From Colimorpha sp034178965 (GTDB lineage Bacteria > Bacteroidota > Bacteroidia > Bacteroidales > P3), in assembly GCA_034178965.1 (NCBI GenBank), contig JAXFQM010000077.1, positions 1-11,267 on the forward strand: DNA of 11,267 nt. Reading direction: 5' to 3'. Of the stretch, positions 6,332 to 11,267 are shown piece by piece. Positions within the stretch are counted from its first letter, which is position 1. Every line of letters begins with the position of its first letter. Below the pieces are notes generated by a model, which made no database searches, was not told the origin of the DNA, and saw only the letters and a program-made list of their open reading frames with translations. The translations under genes and the position numbers were made by a program.

Positions 6332-6399
6332 GGGATGAGGGCAGACAAAACAATAAAAGCCGATAGGTTGTCTGCCTCCTGTTAAGCACATCCCTATCG
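6332..6399. ncRNA. Candidate structured RNA element: H-type pseudoknot-forming arms
   Basis: GGCAGACAA (6340-6348) pairs perfectly with TTGTCTGCC (6368-6376). CGATAGG (6361-6367), in the loop of that hairpin, pairs perfectly with CCTATCG (6393-6399) downstream, which is the arrangement of an H-type pseudoknot. The two helices are directly adjacent (6367/6368) and could stack. An alternative outer helix, GGGATG (6332-6337) with CATCCC (6389-6394), competes for 6393-6394, so two exclusive folds are possible. The strand is unknown because the complementarity holds for both. It is not one of the RNA families I recognise; a dispersed DNA repeat is an alternative. Confidence 0.35.
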
Positions 6400-6502
6400 C
6401 CATGCCAAGAAGGTGACCCCACGCCCATGTAGCATTATTATTTTAATCTTGAAATTTATGCCATTATTCTTCCCGTTGGGCAACAAAAAAGAAGTCTAAA
6501 GG

Positions 6503-6510
6503 CAAAAATA
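6503..6510 (-). promoter_or_regulatory. Possible minus-strand -7 box upstream of the pseudoknot element
   Basis: On the minus strand TATTTTTG fits TAnnTTTG. A transcript from here would cross the pseudoknot arms and continue toward metG, giving either a separate small RNA or a leader of over 300 nt for metG. The A/T-rich setting makes chance matches likely, and no -33 box supports it. Confidence 0.25.
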
Positions 6511-6535
6511 TCGCTCGCAATTGCATTTTTTTTCG

Positions 6536-6543
6536 TATCTTTG
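6536..6543 (+). promoter_or_regulatory. Promoter -7 box of the thioredoxin-like gene
   Basis: TATCTTTG followed by CA matches TAnnTTTG and lies 77 bp upstream of the ATG at 6621. It may also drive ileS and ddl, since no clear -7 box was found in the 105-nt gap before ileS. Confidence 0.6.
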
Positions 6544-6620
6544 CAACTAAAAATAAAGTTGTGGCGAACTTGCTTACCACTTTGAACTTAAATGTAATAG
6601 AAATATTTTTGTTTATTGAT

Positions 6621-7196
6621 ATGAGAAAGATTTTAGTTGCAATGGCTACAGCGCTCCTACTGGGCTGCACATTGCAAGCGCAAGAGGACACGCAAGAATG
6701 GCAAGTGGGCTGGGTGCCCATCATCGAAGCCAGTCAGCGGCAAGAAAGGCAAAAGCTCTATTTTGTGGATTTCAGTACATCGTGGTGCGGCTGGTGCCGA
6801 AAGATGGATAACACCACCTTTCAAGACCCTGTAGTGGCAGCCATTCTCAACCAATATTACATACCCGTGAAGTTCAACGCGGAAGGCGACGATGCGTTTT
6901 CGTGGGGCGGCACCAGTTACAGTGGAGGCAAGGCGACAAACGGTCGCCCCGTCACGCATTCCTTCACACGCGCCGTGCTGGGACAGAAGATAGGCTACCC
7001 CTCGTTCGCCATATTCGGGCAGAAGCAAAATCTGCTCACCATACTGCAAGGCTATCAAAACGCCTACGATTTCAGCATGGCCCTATGGTATATAGCCAGC
7101 GGAGACAATACGCGCTACACGTTCGAGAAATACCAGCAAATCTTTGACCAGCAAATAAAGCCTGACATGATGAAAAAGCTGGGACTCGCAAAGTGA
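6621..7196 (+). CDS. Exported thioredoxin-like protein (CGWC active site)
   Basis: A 191-residue protein starting at ATG 6621 (MRKILVAMATALLLGCTLQA). A longer frame opens at GTG 6561, but that extension would bury the signal sequence. The N-terminus is a signal peptide with two possible processing sites: a weak lipobox (LLGC, Cys16) and a signal peptidase I site after LQA (20/21). The thioredoxin fold shows YFVDFSTSWCGWCRKMD (47-63, redox cysteines C56 and C59) and the cis-proline turn GYPSFAIF (125-132, P127). A Gly/Ser/Thr-rich insertion of about 35 residues (88-122) separates the core strand from the cis-proline. This resembles thioredoxin_7/DUF255-type periplasmic thioredoxins, probably acting in disulfide reduction or exchange in the envelope; the partner is unknown. 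It is 105 nt upstream of ileS on the same strand, and a link to IleRS function is not evident. Confidence 0.88.
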   Translation: MRKILVAMATALLLGCTLQAQEDTQEWQVGWVPIIEASQRQERQKLYFVDFSTSWCGWCRKMDNTTFQDPVVAAILNQYYIPVKFNAEGDDAFSWGGTSYSGGKATNGRPVTHSFTRAVLGQKIGYPSFAIFGQKQNLLTILQGYQNAYDFSMALWYIASGDNTRYTFEKYQQIFDQQIKPDMMKKLGLAK

Positions 7197-7219
7197 CAGG
7201 AACGTAACGCAGCATGTCG

Positions 7220-7254
7220 CCAAAGAGGTGAGGCCGCAAAGCTACCCCTCTTGG
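7220..7254 (+). other. Weak hairpin between the thioredoxin-like gene and ileS
   Basis: CCAAAGAGG (7220-7228) pairs with CCTCTTGG (7247-7254) with a single bulged A, around an 18-nt loop. No T-tract follows, so it is at most a weak or Rho-assisted terminator, and read-through into ileS is plausible. Confidence 0.3.
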
Positions 7255-7301
7255 CTAATACCAAACTGAAACATAACGAAATTTTTATTTGAATATCTTT
7301 T

Positions 7302-10300
7302 ATGTACAAAGAGTACAGGTCGCTTGACCTCACGCAAATAGGTGAAGAAGTACGACAATATTGGGAAGCGCAATCCATCTTCGAAAAAGGACAGAAACTA
7401 AGCGAGGGTCGCCCCGCATTCGTGTTCTACGACGGTCCCCCGTCGGCAAACGGCAAGCCAGGTATACACCACGTGATGTCACGTGCCATCAAGGATCTTT
7501 TTTGCCGATACAAAGCCATGAAGGGTTACCATGTGGACCGCAAGGCGGGGTGGGATACCCATGGACTGCCGGTGGAACTGGGCGTGGAGAAGATGCTGGG
7601 CATCACCAAGGAGGACATTGGCAAGAAGATTTCCGTGGATGAATACAATCGGGCATGTCGCACTGAGGTGTTGAAATATAAGGATTTATGGGATGAAATT
7701 ACCAAGCAGATGGGCTATTGGGTGGACTTGGAACACCCCTATGTGACTTTCGATAACGAATACATTGAAACGCTATGGTTCCTGCTGAAGGAGCTCTATG
7801 GCAAGGGACTGCTGTACAAAGGCTACACTATACAACCCTACAGCCCTGCCGCTGGCACTGGCCTTAGCAGTCACGAACTGAACCTGCCAGGCTGCTACCG
7901 CGAGGTGAAGGACACCACTTGCATAGCTCTCTTCCAGTTGGAAGAGGGGCAACAGTTGCCTTTCGGTACCGAGGACAAGTCGGAGGAGGTGAACGCGGTG
8001 GCATGGACCACCACGCCTTGGACGTTGCCCTCAAACACGGCGTTGTGTGTGGGGCCCAAGTTTGACTATGTCCTCGTCAAAACACAAAACCCCTATAACG
8101 AGAAGCCTCTTACTATAATCATGGCCAAGGCACTTGCCACGGATGCTTTCTTCGGCAAGATGCCGCACGCATTCGCGGGCGAGTGCAAAGGCTCCGACCT
8201 TGAGGGGTTGCGTTACAAGCAACTCATCCCTTGGGTCAGGCCCACCGGCGGAGACAGTTTCCGCATCATTCTTGGCGACTACGTGACCACCGACGACGGC
8301 ACCGGCATTGTGCACATTGCACCCACTTTTGGCGCCGATGACAAACGTGTGGCAGAAAAGGCGGGAATCGGTGCCCTTTATCTCAAGGACAAGGAAGGGA
8401 AATGGCAGCCAATGGTGGACAAGACGGGGAAACTTTTCCCCCTTGACGAATTGGACGCGGATTGGACGCGCAAAAATGTGGACTCCAATCTTTATGGCCC
8501 CTACGCGGGTCGCTTCGTGAAAAACGCTTACGACCCCACTAAGGGCGATAAAGACATCTCGCTCGACATAGAATTGGTGGTGATGCTAAAGGAACAAGGT
8601 CTTCTCTTCCGCAGCGAAAAACACGTGCACAGTTATCCCCATTGCTGGCGCACCGATAAGCCAGTGCTCTACTACCCCCTCGACAGCTGGTTCATCCGCA
8701 CCACCGCCGTGCGCGACCGCCTCATTGCCCTCAACAAAACGATTAATTGGAAACCAGAAGCCACTGGCACAGGACGCTTTGGCAACTGGTTGGAAAACAT
8801 AGTGGACTGGAACCTCAGCCGCAGCCGTTATTGGGGTACGCCGCTGCCCATTTGGCGCACAGAGGACGGCAAGGAGGAAATCTGCATTGGCAGTGTGGAG
8901 GAACTGCGCAACGAGATAGACAAAAGCATTGCGGCAGGCTTCATGAAAGACAATCCTTACCGTAGCGACGATTACAAGACTTTTGACCTGCATAGGCCCT
9001 ATATAGACAACGTGTTCCTGGTTTCACCCAGCGGCAAAAAAATGACGCGCGAAACGGACCTCATCGACGTGTGGTTCGACAGTGGAGCCATGCCCTACGC
9101 CCAGATACACTACATGGGCGGCGAGCTTGCCAAAGAGGCCTTCCCCGCCGACTTCATAGCAGAAGGGGTGGACCAAACGCGTGGTTGGTTTTACACCCTG
9201 CATGCCATCGCAACGATGTGCTTCGATAGTGTGGCGTTCAAGAATGTCGTTTCCAACGGGTTGGTGCTGGACAAGAACGGCAACAAGATGTCAAAGAGGC
9301 TGGGCAATGGTGTGGACCCTTTCGAAACCATCAAACGCTACGGCCCCGACGCCACGCGGTGGTACATGCTCACCAACGCACAGCCATGGGACAACCTCAA
9401 GTTCGACGAAGAGGGTATCGACGAAGTGCGCCGCAAACTCTTTGGTACGCTCTACAACACATACTCTTTCTTTGCCCTCTACGCCAACCTCGACGGCTTT
9501 GTGTACAAAGAGGCTGACATCCCAGCAAGCAAACGTCCCGAAATAGACCGCTGGATATTGAGTGAACTGAACACGCTGACAAAGACAGTGGACGAGGCGC
9601 TGGCCGACTATGAACCCGCCAAGGCGGGACGCGCAATAAGCGCCTTTGTGGATGCCAACCTCAGCAATTGGTATGTGCGCCTTTGTCGCCGCCGCTTCTG
9701 GAAAGGAGAATACACCGAGGACAAAGTGAGCGCATACCAAACGCTATACACCTGTCTTGAAACCTTGGCGCGTCTCATGAGCCCGTTTGCACCTTTCTTC
9801 GCCGAACGGCTCTTCCTTGACCTTAACCAGGCAAGCCATAGGCAAGAGGTCGCAAGTGTGCACCACATCTCCTTCCCAACGGTGCACGAGGAATTTATTG
9901 ACGCAGAACTCGAAGCGCGCATGCAACTGGCACAGCAAATATGCAGCATGGTGCTGAGCCTGCGCAAGAAAAGCAACCTGCGCGTGCGCCAGCCGTTGGA
10001 GAAAATCACAGTGCCCATCCACGACGCCGACATGCGACGGCGCATAGAAGCCGTGGCCCCGCTCATCTGCCACGAAGTGAATGTGAAGGCCATCGAGTTC
10101 CTGCCCGCCGACAACGATATGCTGGTGAAGAAAATCAAGCCCAATTTCAAGACTTTGGGCCCCCGCTACGGCAAAGCAATGAAAAATATCGCCACAGCCA
10201 TAACGGCATTTACGCAGCCACAAATCAGCATGTTGGAAGCCAACGGAGCATGCAGCCTTGACATTGACGGCTTGCCCGTGGGGGTGACATTGGCCGACGT

Positions 10301-10649
10301 GGAAATAGCCACGCAAGACATCCCCGGCTGGGTGGTGGCCAATGAGGGCAACCTCACAGTGGCACTGGACATCGTCATCACACCTGCGCTGCGCGACGAA
10401 GGCATAGCGCGGGAAATAGTGAACCGCATACAGAACATCCGCAAGGAAGCCTATGACGTGACGGACCGCATAGCCGTGACACTGCTGCATGGCGAATGGG
10501 ATCGCGCCGTGGAGGCACACATGGAATACATCTGCGGCGAGACGCTCTGCGACAGACTCGTCCTTGCCGATGCTATCGACGATCCAGCCAAGCAAAGCAT
10601 TGAAATAATTGAAGGCCAGCCAACAGAAATATTGGTGAGCAAAAACTAA
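7302..10649 (+). CDS. ileS: Isoleucine--tRNA ligase, long (type 2) form with GXHH signature
   Basis: A 1115-residue class I synthetase that charges tRNA-Ile and edits misactivated valine. The first signature, in SANGKPGIHHVMSR, reads GIHH (54-57) instead of HxGH. The CP1 editing domain shows WTTTPWTLPSNTAL (235-248) and, about 330-345, the DYVTTDDGTGIVHIAPTFG region. WNLSRSRYWGTPLP and DVWFDSGAMPYAQ precede the second signature KMSKR (662-666). The anticodon-binding domain runs from about 745 (RPEIDRWILSELNTL) to about 900, followed by a C-terminal region ending without the zinc-finger cysteines of E. coli-type IleRS. Length and motifs place it in the eukaryote-like IleRS clade, the usual form in Bacteroidota. 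Start ATG 7302 (MYKEYRSLDLTQIG) aligns with family starts; the leader is A/T-rich without Shine-Dalgarno. ddl follows after 17 nt. The GXHH signature is known in type 2 IleRS and associated with strong mupirocin resistance. Confidence 0.97.
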   Translation: MYKEYRSLDLTQIGEEVRQYWEAQSIFEKGQKLSEGRPAFVFYDGPPSANGKPGIHHVMSRAIKDLFCRYKAMKGYHVDRKAGWDTHGLPVELGVEKMLGITKEDIGKKISVDEYNRACRTEVLKYKDLWDEITKQMGYWVDLEHPYVTFDNEYIETLWFLLKELYGKGLLYKGYTIQPYSPAAGTGLSSHELNLPGCYREVKDTTCIALFQLEEGQQLPFGTEDKSEEVNAVAWTTTPWTLPSNTALCVGPKFDYVLVKTQNPYNEKPLTIIMAKALATDAFFGKMPHAFAGECKGSDLEGLRYKQLIPWVRPTGGDSFRIILGDYVTTDDGTGIVHIAPTFGADDKRVAEKAGIGALYLKDKEGKWQPMVDKTGKLFPLDELDADWTRKNVDSNLYGPYAGRFVKNAYDPTKGDKDISLDIELVVMLKEQGLLFRSEKHVHSYPHCWRTDKPVLYYPLDSWFIRTTAVRDRLIALNKTINWKPEATGTGRFGNWLENIVDWNLSRSRYWGTPLPIWRTEDGKEEICIGSVEELRNEIDKSIAAGFMKDNPYRSDDYKTFDLHRPYIDNVFLVSPSGKKMTRETDLIDVWFDSGAMPYAQIHYMGGELAKEAFPADFIAEGVDQTRGWFYTLHAIATMCFDSVAFKNVVSNGLVLDKNGNKMSKRLGNGVDPFETIKRYGPDATRWYMLTNAQPWDNLKFDEEGIDEVRRKLFGTLYNTYSFFALYANLDGFVYKEADIPASKRPEIDRWILSELNTLTKTVDEALADYEPAKAGRAISAFVDANLSNWYVRLCRRRFWKGEYTEDKVSAYQTLYTCLETLARLMSPFAPFFAERLFLDLNQASHRQEVASVHHISFPTVHEEFIDAELEARMQLAQQICSMVLSLRKKSNLRVRQPLEKITVPIHDADMRRRIEAVAPLICHEVNVKAIEFLPADNDMLVKKIKPNFKTLGPRYGKAMKNIATAITAFTQPQISMLEANGACSLDIDGLPVGVTLADVEIATQDIPGWVVANEGNLTVALDIVITPALRDEGIAREIVNRIQNIRKEAYDVTDRIAVTLLHGEWDRAVEAHMEYICGETLCDRLVLADAIDDPAKQSIEIIEGQPTEILVSKN

Positions 10650-10666
10650 CGAAAACAAGCGAACCA

Positions 10667-11267
10667 ATGAAGAAGAACATTGCCCTTGTGATGGGCGGAT
10701 ACAGCGGAGAGCACGAAATCTCCATCATGAGCGGCATGCAAGTGTACGCGGCACTCGACCATAGCCGCTATAACGTATACAAGATAGTTATAGACCGCAA
10801 AGACTGGTGCTGGCTTACAGACAACGGGCAGCGGAGGTCTGTGAACCGCGCCGACTTCACCGTCGAGGACGACGGGCAGAAGGTGCACTTCGACCTGGCC
10901 TTTGTCATTGTGCATGGCAACCCAGGTGAAAACGGGGTGCTGGAGGGCTACTTCGACATGCTGGGCATTCCCTACACCTGCTGCGGTTTCTATACCAGCA
11001 GCCTCACTTTCAATAAAGGCTACTGCAACCCGGTGGTGAAAAGTTTCGGAATCGTGTCGCTGGCAAAAAGCGTACACCTCTATGGCAACCAACCCATTGA
11101 CGAGGAGGAAATAATGAAGAAGGTGCAACTGCCCGTGTTTGTAAAACCCGCGGCAGGAGGCAGCAGCGTGGCAACCACAAAAGTGAAGCGACGCGAAGAC
11201 CTTATGCCCGCCATTCGCGAGGCGCTTACGGAGGACAAGGAAGTGCTGGTGGAAGAATTTGTGGAAG
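10667..11267 (+). CDS. ddl: D-alanine--D-alanine ligase, N-terminal part (runs off the right edge)
   Basis: The first 200 residues are in the window and the frame is open to the end; the full enzyme is usually 300-350 residues. Ddl joins two D-alanines with ATP to make the terminal dipeptide of the peptidoglycan precursor, in the cytoplasm. The N-domain has MGGYSGEHEIS (9-19) with E15 at the position of the conserved catalytic Glu of E. coli DdlB, then HGNPGENG and GYFDMLGIPYTCCG, the family core. The start of the ATP-grasp domain follows (NKGYCNPVVKSFGI, then PVFVKPAAGGSSVATTKVK). In the glycine-rich loop the usual GSSxG reads GSSVA (Ala codon at 11171-11173), a small departure that may be lineage-typical. 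ATG 10667 lies 17 nt after the ileS stop, so co-transcription is likely. D-alanine--D-lactate ligases share the fold and the diagnostic part is not in the window, so strict specificity is assumed. Confidence 0.93.
   Translation, partial: MKKNIALVMGGYSGEHEISIMSGMQVYAALDHSRYNVYKIVIDRKDWCWLTDNGQRRSVNRADFTVEDDGQKVHFDLAFVIVHGNPGENGVLEGYFDMLGIPYTCCGFYTSSLTFNKGYCNPVVKSFGIVSLAKSVHLYGNQPIDEEEIMKKVQLPVFVKPAAGGSSVATTKVKRREDLMPAIREALTEDKEVLVEEFVE

Larger units (their letters stand above)
6154..6620. other. 467-nt divergent spacer between metG and the thioredoxin-like gene
   Basis: No credible protein gene was seen. It holds the metG -7 box (6228-6221), the -7 box of the thioredoxin-like gene (6536-6543), a further minus-strand -7-like box (6510-6503) and a cluster of complementary arms at 6332-6399. 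A 71-codon minus-strand frame (6428-6213) resembles nothing I recognise and overlaps the metG promoter. Confidence 0.6.

Noticed and set aside
6213..6428. 71-codon minus-strand open frame upstream of metG
   Set aside because: It overlaps the metG promoter and the pseudoknot arms, resembles no family, and has no start context.
6561..6620. GTG start at 6561 for the thioredoxin-like protein
   Set aside because: It would put 20 residues ahead of a clean signal peptide; ATG 6621 gives a normal signal sequence.
9744..10667. 307-codon frame antisense to the end of ileS
   Set aside because: Shadow of a strong ileS coding frame. It is rich in His/Cys as expected from reverse-complement translation and has no recognisable domain.
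1..11267. Defence island, prophage or mobile element
   Set aside because: All recognisable genes are core biosynthesis, translation or envelope genes. No integrase, transposase, toxin-antitoxin or phage gene was found on either strand.

Overview
The window looks like chromosomal housekeeping DNA from a member of the order Bacteroidales (phylum Bacteroidota). Three things point there. The coding regions are roughly half G+C while the spacers are very A/T-rich. Start codons lack clear Shine-Dalgarno sequences, and several genes are preceded by the Bacteroidota -7 promoter box TAnnTTTG. The MetG, SmpB, aspartokinase and long GXHH-type IleRS proteins read like those of Bacteroides/Prevotella relatives. 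Genus cannot be fixed by eye. No phage, insertion sequence, CRISPR array, tRNA, rRNA or defence gene was seen.

Layout. Positions 1-1690 (minus strand) hold two PLP-enzyme genes. The first transcribed is an alpha-oxoamine-synthase-family acyltransferase resembling the cysteate acyltransferases of sulfonolipid (capnine/sulfobacin) synthesis. After 76 nt comes the start of a threonine-synthase-like gene with an N-terminal zinc ribbon, cut by the left edge. Together they could be the cysteate-making and cysteate-acylating steps of sulfonolipid synthesis. An A/T-rich divergent spacer (1691-1889) carries the acyltransferase promoter, an inverted repeat lying over its -7 box, and a hairpin with a T-tract. 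On the plus strand follow smpB (trans-translation) and an aspartokinase gene overlapping it by 4 nt (ATGA). A 500-nt convergent spacer (3596-4095) has no credible gene. It is packed with inverted repeats, a four-copy 11-bp tandem repeat and the metG terminator.

metG (minus, 6153-4096) is divergent from a plus-strand cluster. Their shared spacer (6154-6620) holds the metG promoter, the promoter of a small exported thioredoxin-like gene, and a set of complementary arms that can form an H-type pseudoknot. The plus-strand cluster is the thioredoxin-like gene, ileS (1115 residues) and, 17 nt later, the start of ddl (D-alanine--D-alanine ligase), cut by the right edge.

Functional themes are translation (metG, ileS, smpB), aspartate-family amino acid supply (aspartokinase), envelope building (the putative sulfonolipid enzymes and ddl) and envelope redox (the thioredoxin-like protein). 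The observations most worth following are the putative sulfonolipid gene pair with its operator-like promoter, the pseudoknot-forming spacer upstream of metG, the hairpin-rich convergent spacer, and the GXHH active-site signature of IleRS.
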